Below are positions 1 to 8,533 of a stretch of 22,852 nucleotides of DNA, piece after piece. Made by a program: the position numbers and the translations under genes. Source of the DNA: Linderina pennispora (Eukaryota; Kickxellomycota; Kickxellomycetes; Kickxellales; Kickxellaceae); the NCBI RefSeq assembly GCF_002104995.1, contig NW_024468417.1, positions 1-22,852 on the forward strand. Direction: 5' to 3'. Positions within the stretch are counted from its first letter, which is position 1, and each line of letters starts with the position of its first letter. Under the pieces are notes generated by a model. The model was not told the origin of the DNA and did not search any database. It saw only the letters and a list, made by a program, of their open reading frames with translations.

Positions 1-45
1 GGAAAAAGCCTGTGACTGCAGAGGACCTGAAGGCAATCATTGACG

Positions 46-701
46 ATGGCGGCCGGAGACGCGCTGGTTGAACTTGCACGTATTGGCGGGTACACTGGAA
101 CAAGAGAACTAGATAGAGCTGTGTACCTTACCCAGTCTGCACCGAGGCAGTTTGAAACAGTCGCGCTGTGGCAATGGCTTGGTATTTTCGCCCACTGGCT
201 TATATTCGATGCCGTTCCCAGCCTCGGGCACATTTTGCTTCGGATGGCCAAATGGGCTGGTCGTGTTGTAGCCTGGATCGGGCTGAAGCTGCATCTTAAA
301 AGATCGGCTGCTGGTCCAGACCGCGCAAGCATCATCAACTACGAGATGCTGGAGCTGGCAAAACACCGCATACGTGTCCAGCACCAGCCGTGGGTTCGGT
401 TTGGGCTATACTACATGCTTGCTGATCTATCGAACAAGCCCATCAGCACTCGCGCGCTAGGAGAGTATCACCAAAGAGGCATGTCGGAAAGCACACAGTG
501 CCCACTGAAAAATGAATTTGAGCTGGCTTCTCATATCACTACCGACGGGTGCTCTGCCACGCGCATGCTGTATGCCGTCTCCCTGCTCAGCATCCGCTCT
601 ATGCTACTCTGTCACAATATTTCCTTCGTCCCTCCGTACCTGCTTGCTGGCGCACACGACAAATGGAATGTGGTTCATTTACGGACGGGATTTATGATCG
701 A
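46..701 (+). pseudogene. 5' part of an unrecognised gene split by an LTR retrotransposon
   Basis: This open frame runs from an ATG at 46 (context gacgATGG) into the retrotransposon and stops inside the 5' LTR at 799-801. I do not recognise the protein. About residues 40-85 are hydrophobic and tryptophan-rich with basic residues between, so one or two membrane-associated helices are possible. The rest looks like a helical soluble domain with short motifs such as WVRFGLYYMLADLSNKP and ISFVPPYLLAG. The reading frame resumes exactly after the second target-site copy at 7133-7137, so this is the N-terminal third of one gene (about 219 codons). An in-frame TGA lies at 28-30. A second frame (positions 3-50) also reads as plausible protein, so the true N-terminus may lie upstream of the window with a frame error near position 50. 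Confidence is high for coding and for disruption, none for function. Confidence 0.75.
697..701. repeat. Target-site duplication, left copy (ATCGA)
   Basis: The five bases directly before the 5' LTR are ATCGA, and the five bases directly after the 3' LTR (7133-7137) are the same. A 5-bp duplication is the usual integrase signature of Ty3/gypsy elements and fixes both element ends. Confidence 0.95.
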
Positions 702-961
702 TGTGGTTCCAAATCCTTATGATCTTAGGAACCCATGGATCAAGACCTTTAGGCCACAATGGCCGGCCATACTATTCTGGGCGACCGGCGCCACTACTTA
801 GACGGGCACCTGCCCTTTCACCTGGTGATTCCTCCTTCCTTCTTTCATACAGCATATTTCATACGTTCAATATACGTCGTGGAAAGGTGCTCGAAAAGTA
901 AACGTGTTCTAGACAGTTGCAGGAGGCTGTCTATCCAAGTGTATCGTACCGAGACACAACA
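702..961 (+). repeat. 5' LTR (260 bp)
   Basis: Starts TGTGGT and ends ACAACA, with TG...CA termini extendable to a 3-bp inverted repeat TGT/ACA. By eye it matches 6872-7132 at every position except one C (GTACCGAG here, GTACCCGAG in the 3' copy). It should hold the element promoter; only weak AT-rich candidates are visible near 850-875, and no clear TATA box. Confidence 0.95.
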
Positions 962-1070
962 TATTTTTTCACCTTCCCCCTACTTACCGAGTACCGGAGG
1001 AAGCATACTGCTTATTTTATTTTATTTTTTCTCTTTATTTTGCTTTTGGCATTTTCCCTTTGCTATTCCT
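962..1070 (+). other. Element leader; primer-binding region without an obvious tRNA site
   Basis: The 109 bases between the 5' LTR and the Gag ATG are pyrimidine- and T-rich. A tRNA-type primer-binding site would begin TGG at or within a few bases of the LTR end, and no TGG occurs near the LTR junction. Some chromoviruses (the Tf1/sushi group) self-prime from the 5' end of their own RNA. A partial complement exists between CACCTTCC near 969-977 and GGAAAGGTG in the LTR near 881, but it needs a one-base bulge, so self-priming is only a suggestion. Confidence 0.5.
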
Positions 1071-4000
1071 ATGACTGATCACCCAAACACCAGTCACAAG
1101 CAACGTGGCCAGGCTAGCCACCACCGCTTGCGCCCAACAGCAACTGTCCCTGAAGCCCAAGTACCGGACACTGAGGAGCTCGAATCATTCATTTTCCCAC
1201 TCAACGATGAGGTACCTGCGGCTGAGAAGGTCCATAAGATGAATTTGGCTTTAGGCCAGATGGCTGGAGACATGCAGCGTACGGCAGATAGGGTTGATGA
1301 ACACTCTCGAGCATTGACCAACTGGCGCCGTAAGACTGGCGAGGACCTCGACGACCTTGAAAACAGCATTAAGAAACTCGCGACGACATCAAGGGAGCAC
1401 ATGATGGCCCTAGAAGAGCAGACTGGTATGAACACCACTGAGATTCAGGCGCTGAATGTCGAGTCTGCTAAGACCACTGCGAATATTGCACAGCTTACCC
1501 ACCGCATCAGCGATATGCAGCAGATGCTAGCAACAAACTCTAGCCAGATATCGCAGCTAGTGACTCAAGTGTCATTGCTTGTGGAGCGTACGGCAAGAGC
1601 GGAGAGCGAGGTAGGCCATGTCAGGGATACCATGGATGGAGCGATACGAGTAGTGACCGACGCCACCCACCAGCAAATTACGGAGGCACTGGATGACTTT
1701 CGCAGAGATGCTAAGCCCAATGAGGTCGACAATAACACTAAGCCTCCGGACATTACAGAGACCCGTACGCACATTGTGGATGAAACTGCCCCTACCCCAC
1801 CCAGTCCACTAGCGGCAGCACGCCCAGCAACCTACCGCAACGGCAACCGAGGACAGTCCGATGATGTCCGTAACTACAAGCACGATGCTGCTGACAATCA
1901 AGCTGCAAGCAATGTACGTGGCACTCCCTCCCGCAACAACCAGCGTGACCGCCAAGTCAACTACCAAGATTACCATCGTGGGGCCCATCGTCTGCACTTT
2001 GTGCACTATGCATCCCCAGACCGTATGAACTCGGGTGGTGTTGAGGGATTTTCAGGACAAGCTGGGAACAAACCGGATACATGGTACACCCCAGCCCAGG
2101 CCCCGCCTTTTCACCCGAGCCAGCCAACCCACTTTAGTGATGGTGTGATTATGGATGACAGATCCAATCCATTTTCGAGCCCGCTACCCACTGGTCAGCA
2201 CAAGTCCCCACTCCGGGCAACAGGTGCACTCCTTGGTGGTTTTGCAGTTGGTGACCTGAACCAGGTCCTCCCATTCGATCCTGATGCGAACCGTCGCAAA
2301 TTGCCTGATAAGTTGCCATCAATGAAACCTACTGATAGGAACTTTGTGAGTGACCCCATTGACTACCTAACGGAAATCGAGACGATCCTGCTCAGTAATA
2401 ACTACCCGCTACAGTTCTGGGGCGCACGTGCCATCCTGGTTGGCCTGAAACCCACGACACAGCGCAGGTTCCTCGATGCCTTACGGACTAACCCGGCACG
2501 CTCATGGGATGATACTAAACTGCGACTGCTAGAGACATCCCCGACAATGCTGACACCCACATATGCACAGGAGGTCATCAGACAGCTACGATTGGACATT
2601 TACCAACCATTCGCTGATTTCATTGATGAATTTGAGAAACTGCGCCTGACAGCATTATACCGTGCTTCGCAACCAGGCACCATTCAGCTCTTCTTGGAGG
2701 CCCTACCATTGCAGCTACGTGGACTAACACTCAACTTTATGAATGCCCGACCCGCTGATGCCCAGGACCTCTCACAGATCTACAAGTTTGTCATGGAGTC
2801 CGAGACCGACTTTGCTCTTATGCTTGGACATGGACGCGCTGGCCAGGAATGGAAGCAGCGTCACACATACCAGTCCACGTATATGACCCAGTACAAACAA
2901 AACCAAGGTCGGATTGGCCAGCATATGCCGACCCCAGAACAGAGTGCCGCAGCAAGGACGCCCCGCCCAAATGCACCCAATCGCACCAGGACCACTAACC
3001 AGCGACCTCGCAATGACCCGACGACACCCAGGCATGTACATGTAAAGCACATGGACATCAGCACTAGCGAGACTCCACGGACAGATTCTGGCGATGACCT
3101 GGATGATAACGAGTCAGATGTGGGCGATACAGAGGCACAGGAGGATTATGTGGACTATGCCAGCGACGACGACTCCATCGACCTGTTCATGATTGATGTT
3201 GAAGTAGCTACAGCGGATAGGGTAACACCTCCATTGCCAACTATAACCAAGCTGGATCCATATATCATCCCCATCACACTAGTAGGGCATTCAGCACAGG
3301 TCCACACACAGGGTTTACTTGACACAGGCGCACGACATACATGCATCACGAGAGCACTAGCGGAAGAGCTGTCCTGTGAGATTGCCCCAGCCAGTGGCAC
3401 CATCGTTTTGGCGGTGGCCGAGTCAAGTGTTCCACGACTTGGCACTACCAATATCACACTGCAGACAACTCAGCATACCATCGCACTCATGGTCGAGGTC
3501 CTACCAGGCTCCTGCTCACCACCAGTCATTATCGGCCGGGATGTTATCAGTACCTATGGATTACAGGAGCTGATGGCGGTCACAAAGGACAGAGGCGACC
3601 ACCCGCTGATAGCATCAGAATTACCAGACATTCCGGATCCAGAACCGATGCCGCTCTCTGAGACTGCTGTCCAAGTCAAAGCTGCACTCGCTAATGAACT
3701 GGAGGCCAATGCTAGGTTCGATCGGTCACAACCGTGCCCACTACCTGATGCAGTGGTACATATACCGACGACTGTCAACCCACACAACCAGCGACGGCAG
3801 CCACGCTTTGCACCAGCCGAATCGGCAATTTGTGATGCGCAGGTGACAGCATGGTTAACAGATAGGGTCATTGTCCAAGCACCACCCGGATGCACCTCCA
3901 ACTCGATGCTGTTCCTCGTGCCGAAGAAGGACCTGCAGGGGCGATTGACGGGAAAACGTGGAGTTGTTGATTTCAGGGCATTGAACCAGCTAACACGTGA

Positions 4001-6860
4001 CGATGTGTTCCCACTGCCCACACCACAGGAGATCTTTCAAGATCTGGCAGGCAGTACATTGTTCACCACCCTTGACTTGACACAGGCATATCATCGTTTC
4101 CCTGTCGCTGAGGCTGACCAGCCAAAAACGGCGTTCACTTGGGCCGGTGAGCAGTATGTATTCGCACGAGCACCTTTTGGGTTAAAGAACTTGCCAGCCC
4201 AATTTCAGCGCGTCATTTCACGGTTATTGCGCAGATGCACATTCGCACGTGCATATATTGACGATATCGTTATATTCTCACCAGACCTTACATCTCACAT
4301 TGATCATGTGCGTCAGGTGGTAGCATTACTCACATCGGCACTACTACCACTGAACATTGACAAGTGTCATTTTGCCCAGCAGTCGGTCAAACTTCTTGGT
4401 TTCATAGTCTCTGGTGACGGCCGCAAATCTGACCCAAACCGTGTTCAAGCGTTACTTGATTGGCCGTTGCCAACGACGCGCACAGAGCTACGTTCATTTT
4501 TGGGCACTGTCAACTATATCCGTGAGCATATACCATTCTTGCACCGACTTCTGCCACCACTCGACGACCTGCGCACAGGGAAAGGCAGAGATAAACTAGC
4601 GCTTACGCCTGAGTACAAGCACACTGTGACCATAGTTAAACAAGCTATTGCCCAGTCAGTAGCCTTGTTCCACCCTCACCCCGAGTGGCCACTATTCGTG
4701 GCAGCGGACGCATCTGACAGAGGTATTGGGGCGGTACTATACCAGCAAACACCAGCGGGACAGAAGCGGTTTATCAGTTTCCAAGCCAAGGCATTGTCCC
4801 CGAGCCAACAGCGTTACCCCATCACGCAGCGAGAGCTACTGAGCCTTGTGTTTGCACTTACCCGTTTTCGTGAGTTCCTTTACGGCCGATATTTCACTGC
4901 GATAACTGACCACGCAGCACTGACATGGTTACACTCGCAACACGAACTTACGCCCATGCTTGCCAGGTGGTATACCATACTGCAGGAGTTTAATTTTAGG
5001 CTCGAGCACCGTGCCGGCATATTGAACATACTCCCGGATGCCCTCTCTCGCCTCTTCGCAAACACAACGGTAGCAGCGATACACACATCCTCTGCCTTTA
5101 CAGTGCGTGCTTTCCAGAGATACCCGGATATCGCATTACCAACGAGACGGCATATTGGAGATGCTGGGTGGGATATATCAGCAGCTCAGGATACCACCAT
5201 TCCCCCACTGCAACGCTGTAAGGTACCCACGGGTCTATTCCTGGAGATACCCCCATCTTGCTACACCCGCATCGCTCCACGATCCGGACTAGCCTCAAAG
5301 GGCATAGACATCGCAGCAGGAGTAGTGGACTCATCATACCGTGGTGAGATCATTGTGCTTATGATCAACACCACAACTCAGCCATTCCGCATCCACCGGG
5401 GCATGCGTATTGCACAGCTACTCTTCGAACAGCTGGCACCAGTCACATCACTAACGGCAGTCCCATGCTTAGAGGAGCTCCACGGGACCACCAGGGGAGT
5501 GAATGGTTTCGGATCAACAGATGTCACAGCACTGATGACAGACACCATTACTGCCACGCCACCACGTGAACTACGCGAGGAGATCATACGGCAGGCGCAC
5601 GCATTGGGTCACTTCAAAGGCGCAACAATGGCTGCAGCAGTACGGGGCGATGGCTACGATTGGCCTACATTAGAGAAGGAGTGTAAGGACACAGCAGACC
5701 GGTGTAAGATATGTCAGGCATTCTCAGCAAAGAACCCAAGGCCGCAGCCCCTGATACCAGTCACAGCGAAGCGACCGATGGACCATATTGCCGTTGACCT
5801 TGCGGGCCCAATGCGGATAACTGAGGCAGGCAATACTTTCATTTTCGTTGGAGTGGATGTATTCACACGGTACATGTTCTTATATCCACTACCAGATAAG
5901 ACGGCGGTATCAGTAGCAAGAGTACTCATCCACATAGGCTCATCCTTTGGTTTCCCGAAAGTCATACAGTCGGACAATGGTCGTGAATTCGTGAATGCAA
6001 CACTCGAGTTCCTAACACAGGCCACAGGGATTGAGCACAGGAGAACAACGCCATATAACCCATCGGCGAACGGATTAGCCGAACGAGCAGTTCGCATTTG
6101 CAAGGAACGTCTTCAAGCCATGGGCCTTAGCGCAATGACCGAATGGGATGCCCACTTGCCACTGGTCCAGTACGCATGTAATGCCCGATTCCACCGCGCT
6201 ATTGGAATGACTCCAGCAATGGCGATGTTCGGCCGCGACCTGCTATCCCCGCACATTCTTACGAGACAACAAAACCAACTGACAGATGAACTCACTATCC
6301 AACAGCTAGCTCATTTTAGAGATGCAGTGATTCACCCGACAGTCGCACGTAACCTATCGGAGTACCAAGCGCGCCTGAAGACGACATTTGACAACTCGCG
6401 ACCGCTAGCAGTATACCGACCCGGAGACAAGGTCTTGGCACGCATCATGCCGCAACCACCCAAGGGAGCCCCCAAGTTCGAAGGACCATTCATTGTCCAT
6501 AAAGTGACCCCGAGTGGTGCAGTCGAATTAACCAAGGCAGAGGGCTACGATGCGCCAGAACCACCAACCCGGCGGGTCCCACCAAAACACTTAGTCCATC
6601 TGGAGGACGACCCAGCACCGCAAGACGGTCACCAGGAGATCGATTACATCCACGGGCATCGCCAACGCCACAGGCAGTGGCAGTTCAAGGTGCACTGGCG
6701 GGGCCAATCAGATAATGAAGACTCATGGGAACCCATCAAACACTTCGTAGACCCGACAATCATCGCGGCCTATGCAGAGACGTGCAACCCTACGCAGAGA
6801 AAAGGAATCCTGAGCGCATTAAGCCGGTTCCTGACTACGCGAGCCAAGGCTCCAAGCTGA
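1071..6860 (+). CDS. gag-pol: Gag-Pol polyprotein with dUTPase and chromodomain
   Basis: A 1929-aa single-frame polyprotein. In order: a long predicted coiled coil (about residues 55-200); a disordered linker; a retrotransposon Gag capsid-like region (about 415-580) with no CCHC zinc knuckle after it; an aspartic protease with the DTGA active site at 751; reverse transcriptase (about 940-1115) with YIDD at 1062-1065; RNase H (about 1208-1325, first Asp 1213); dUTPase (about 1355-1485) with all five motifs, including PRSG, the catalytic-Asp motif around D1420 and a C-terminal glycine-rich GFGST arm; integrase with a zinc-binding HHCC region and a D1576-D1635-E1671 triad (D-58-D-35-E); a GPF-type module; and a chromodomain (about 1856-1905). 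I chose the ATG at 1071 because the open frame upstream is LTR and leader sequence. The stop lies 11 bases before the 3' LTR. All catalytic residues seen are intact. Confidence 0.95.
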   Translation: MTDHPNTSHKQRGQASHHRLRPTATVPEAQVPDTEELESFIFPLNDEVPAAEKVHKMNLALGQMAGDMQRTADRVDEHSRALTNWRRKTGEDLDDLENSIKKLATTSREHMMALEEQTGMNTTEIQALNVESAKTTANIAQLTHRISDMQQMLATNSSQISQLVTQVSLLVERTARAESEVGHVRDTMDGAIRVVTDATHQQITEALDDFRRDAKPNEVDNNTKPPDITETRTHIVDETAPTPPSPLAAARPATYRNGNRGQSDDVRNYKHDAADNQAASNVRGTPSRNNQRDRQVNYQDYHRGAHRLHFVHYASPDRMNSGGVEGFSGQAGNKPDTWYTPAQAPPFHPSQPTHFSDGVIMDDRSNPFSSPLPTGQHKSPLRATGALLGGFAVGDLNQVLPFDPDANRRKLPDKLPSMKPTDRNFVSDPIDYLTEIETILLSNNYPLQFWGARAILVGLKPTTQRRFLDALRTNPARSWDDTKLRLLETSPTMLTPTYAQEVIRQLRLDIYQPFADFIDEFEKLRLTALYRASQPGTIQLFLEALPLQLRGLTLNFMNARPADAQDLSQIYKFVMESETDFALMLGHGRAGQEWKQRHTYQSTYMTQYKQNQGRIGQHMPTPEQSAAARTPRPNAPNRTRTTNQRPRNDPTTPRHVHVKHMDISTSETPRTDSGDDLDDNESDVGDTEAQEDYVDYASDDDSIDLFMIDVEVATADRVTPPLPTITKLDPYIIPITLVGHSAQVHTQGLLDTGARHTCITRALAEELSCEIAPASGTIVLAVAESSVPRLGTTNITLQTTQHTIALMVEVLPGSCSPPVIIGRDVISTYGLQELMAVTKDRGDHPLIASELPDIPDPEPMPLSETAVQVKAALANELEANARFDRSQPCPLPDAVVHIPTTVNPHNQRRQPRFAPAESAICDAQVTAWLTDRVIVQAPPGCTSNSMLFLVPKKDLQGRLTGKRGVVDFRALNQLTRDDVFPLPTPQEIFQDLAGSTLFTTLDLTQAYHRFPVAEADQPKTAFTWAGEQYVFARAPFGLKNLPAQFQRVISRLLRRCTFARAYIDDIVIFSPDLTSHIDHVRQVVALLTSALLPLNIDKCHFAQQSVKLLGFIVSGDGRKSDPNRVQALLDWPLPTTRTELRSFLGTVNYIREHIPFLHRLLPPLDDLRTGKGRDKLALTPEYKHTVTIVKQAIAQSVALFHPHPEWPLFVAADASDRGIGAVLYQQTPAGQKRFISFQAKALSPSQQRYPITQRELLSLVFALTRFREFLYGRYFTAITDHAALTWLHSQHELTPMLARWYTILQEFNFRLEHRAGILNILPDALSRLFANTTVAAIHTSSAFTVRAFQRYPDIALPTRRHIGDAGWDISAAQDTTIPPLQRCKVPTGLFLEIPPSCYTRIAPRSGLASKGIDIAAGVVDSSYRGEIIVLMINTTTQPFRIHRGMRIAQLLFEQLAPVTSLTAVPCLEELHGTTRGVNGFGSTDVTALMTDTITATPPRELREEIIRQAHALGHFKGATMAAAVRGDGYDWPTLEKECKDTADRCKICQAFSAKNPRPQPLIPVTAKRPMDHIAVDLAGPMRITEAGNTFIFVGVDVFTRYMFLYPLPDKTAVSVARVLIHIGSSFGFPKVIQSDNGREFVNATLEFLTQATGIEHRRTTPYNPSANGLAERAVRICKERLQAMGLSAMTEWDAHLPLVQYACNARFHRAIGMTPAMAMFGRDLLSPHILTRQQNQLTDELTIQQLAHFRDAVIHPTVARNLSEYQARLKTTFDNSRPLAVYRPGDKVLARIMPQPPKGAPKFEGPFIVHKVTPSGAVELTKAEGYDAPEPPTRRVPPKHLVHLEDDPAPQDGHQEIDYIHGHRQRHRQWQFKVHWRGQSDNEDSWEPIKHFVDPTIIAAYAETCNPTQRKGILSALSRFLTTRAKAPS
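5145..5520 (+). other. dUTPase domain within Gag-Pol
   Basis: A trimeric-type dUTPase lies between the RNase H and integrase parts of the polyprotein. Motif 1 reads DAGWDIS, motif 2 APRSGLASKGI, motif 3 GVVDSSYRGE with the catalytic Asp at residue 1420, motif 4 RGMRIAQL and motif 5 RGVNGFGST. dUTPases hydrolyse dUTP to dUMP and pyrophosphate, which limits uracil incorporation during reverse transcription. All five motifs are present and in order, so an active enzyme is likely; activity is inferred. The position between RNase H and integrase is the same as in the non-primate lentiviruses. Confidence 0.93.
6636..6785 (+). other. Chromodomain at the integrase C-terminus
   Basis: The pattern of a basic strand, FKVHWRG, an acidic loop and SWEP followed by a helix is that of retrotransposon chromodomains. 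In chromoviruses this module binds chromatin marks and steers integration. Two of the aromatic cage positions (the tryptophans of HWRG and SWEP) are visible; the first cage aromatic is not obvious, so it may be a group II type domain. This element nevertheless landed in a coding exon. Confidence 0.85.
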
Positions 6861-6871
6861 GCGGAGAGAGA
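6861..6871 (+). promoter_or_regulatory. Polypurine tract
   Basis: GCGGAGAGAGA lies between the Gag-Pol stop and the first base of the 3' LTR. A purine run directly against the 3' LTR is the expected primer site for plus-strand DNA synthesis. Confidence 0.8.
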
Positions 6872-7132
6872 TGTGGTTCCAAATCCTTATGATCTTAGGA
6901 ACCCATGGATCAAGACCTTTAGGCCACAATGGCCGGCCATACTATTCTGGGCGACCGGCGCCACTACTTAGACGGGCACCTGCCCTTTCACCTGGTGATT
7001 CCTCCTTCCTTCTTTCATACAGCATATTTCATACGTTCAATATACGTCGTGGAAAGGTGCTCGAAAAGTAAACGTGTTCTAGACAGTTGCAGGAGGCTGT
7101 CTATCCAAGTGTATCGTACCCGAGACACAACA
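6872..7132 (+). repeat. 3' LTR (261 bp)
   Basis: Matches the 5' LTR at 702-961 with one extra C near 7121. This extra base changes which downstream frame the LTR's own open frame enters: from the ATG at 6929 the frame runs without a stop through the target duplication and in frame into the 3' part of the host gene. Confidence 0.95.
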
Positions 7133-8533
7133 ATCGAAAATGGCCACATAAACGACATCTACCAGCTGATGTACCAGCTGGACGGAGACAAGGGGTTGAT
7201 GGCGTCCACATCCGAGCGTCTCGAGTCGGCATACACGCAGCTGCGCGGCAAACTAAAGGGTGCGCTCGGCAACATGATTTGCGAAAGTAGCGAGACAGCC
7301 ATCCTATGCAATCTCCTCTACGCGTATAAGGATTTCGGGGAAGTTCAACGTGCAATGGCAGCCACTCAGGGAGCACCTTCGGATACGTCTGTTGGTACAA
7401 AGAGTTTCGCACTTGCTCGTATTGACATTGATCCAGCTTTGCTTGTTGCCCTGTACCGACGCATGTATGTAAACAATGGCAGAATTAGATGTGCCCTGGG
7501 CAGCAACGATATGCTCGCTGTGCATTGGGGCACTAGAGTATGGCTGCTACAGCTGTTCCTTACAGGCTATTTATCTGCGGATGACGCATCTGACAAGGAG
7601 AGCAAGTGCCTCACCCAGCCAAGCGAGGTACGCGGTATATTCAGGGCAGCATGCGCGATACCGTTCCAGCCCGAAATCCCACCTTCACCGGGGTATGGAA
7701 AACAGCAGCCCAGCAGTACACCGCTTACACTCATTGAGCAGCGGATGTTTGACGCCCAGGAGCTGATGCCTGACAAGCCGCAGGAGAGAGCCTGCTTGTT
7801 CCACTCTGTCATCGCCAAAGTGCCTTCTCTCAAATCCGATAGAGATGACCGGTGGTTTAGTCGACCGCCTCTTTGGTGCACGTGTCCAGGACACTGCTCT
7901 GGCGCATGCACGCTTACCATCGACTGGTTGGATATGCAGATATCTGCGCCGCTGTATTGGCAGACACCATACTGGCTGACGGCACTTACGGATTATGATG
8001 ACGAGGTTGAGGAGACTCTCGAGCATCGTATCATGCCTAGGATTCCCCTTATATGCTCGACCAACATATCTGCTCTAAAGTTCCTCATTGACACTAAGGG
8101 GTGGGGCGAGATTAGCGAGACCAGTTCCGACGATGGCAGCACGACCGGCTCTCCACAGTCAAACTTGGCAGATGTCAATAACAGGAAAGGAACCCACAGC
8201 AAACTTGGAGGTCTTCTCCACCGCAGGAATCACTGCATTCTGGTTGCCTCTCGCGGCCGGCTTTACGAATGGCACGTCCAAGGCAATAGTGAAGCTGGTG
8301 CTTCCAACAGCCCCACCACCCAGCTACCACGCGATATCACAAACTACTTCCGTACACGATACAGGGTCACTGTCGGTGGCAGGGACACCTGTAGTGGCGT
8401 TTACTTTGATGCCCGTACAGCCGCTACCAAGGATACGGATGGGGACAGCATTTATTTGGAGGGCACAGTGGGGCTGTGCATGTCGCGGAAAGCCTGGCGC
8501 AGGAGTGCCAGCAATGCGCCAAATCTGGATTAG
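7133..8533 (+). pseudogene. 3' part of the unrecognised gene split by the retrotransposon
   Basis: The host frame resumes at the second ATCGA copy (7133-7137) and runs to a TAG at 8531-8533. Joined to 46-701 across one target copy, the nucleotide count is an exact multiple of three (684 codons including the stop), so the insertion hit an exon. The product is not recognised. A cysteine/histidine-bearing stretch (WCTCPGHCSGACTL) and a serine/aspartate-rich linker are visible, with no catalytic signature. After about 8170 the other two frames look at least as protein-like as this one, so the annotated C-terminus may be wrong through an indel. The 3' part could still be transcribed from the 3' LTR. 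The gene is presumably inactivated on this allele. Confidence 0.72.

Larger units (their letters stand above)
702..7132 (+). mobile_element. Ty3/gypsy chromovirus-like LTR retrotransposon with dUTPase, full length
   Basis: A complete element of 6431 bp bounded by near-identical LTRs (702-961 and 6872-7132) that begin TG and end CA, with a 5-bp target duplication ATCGA. It holds one long Gag-Pol frame (1071-6860), and the purine tract GGAGAGAGA abuts the 3' LTR. The order protease, RT, RNase H, integrase is that of Ty3/gypsy, and the C-terminal chromodomain places it with the chromoviruses. A dUTPase sits between RNase H and integrase. No stop or frameshift interrupts the polyprotein, and the LTRs differ by one C only, so the insertion is recent. 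It lies in sense orientation inside the coding exon of the host gene at 46-8533. Confidence 0.96.

Noticed and set aside
759-1070. Upstream extension of Gag-Pol starting in the 5' LTR (ATG at 759)
   Set aside because: The extra 104 codons are LTR and T-rich leader translation. The 3' LTR has one more C, which would put this frame out of phase, so the ATG at 1071 is the sensible start.
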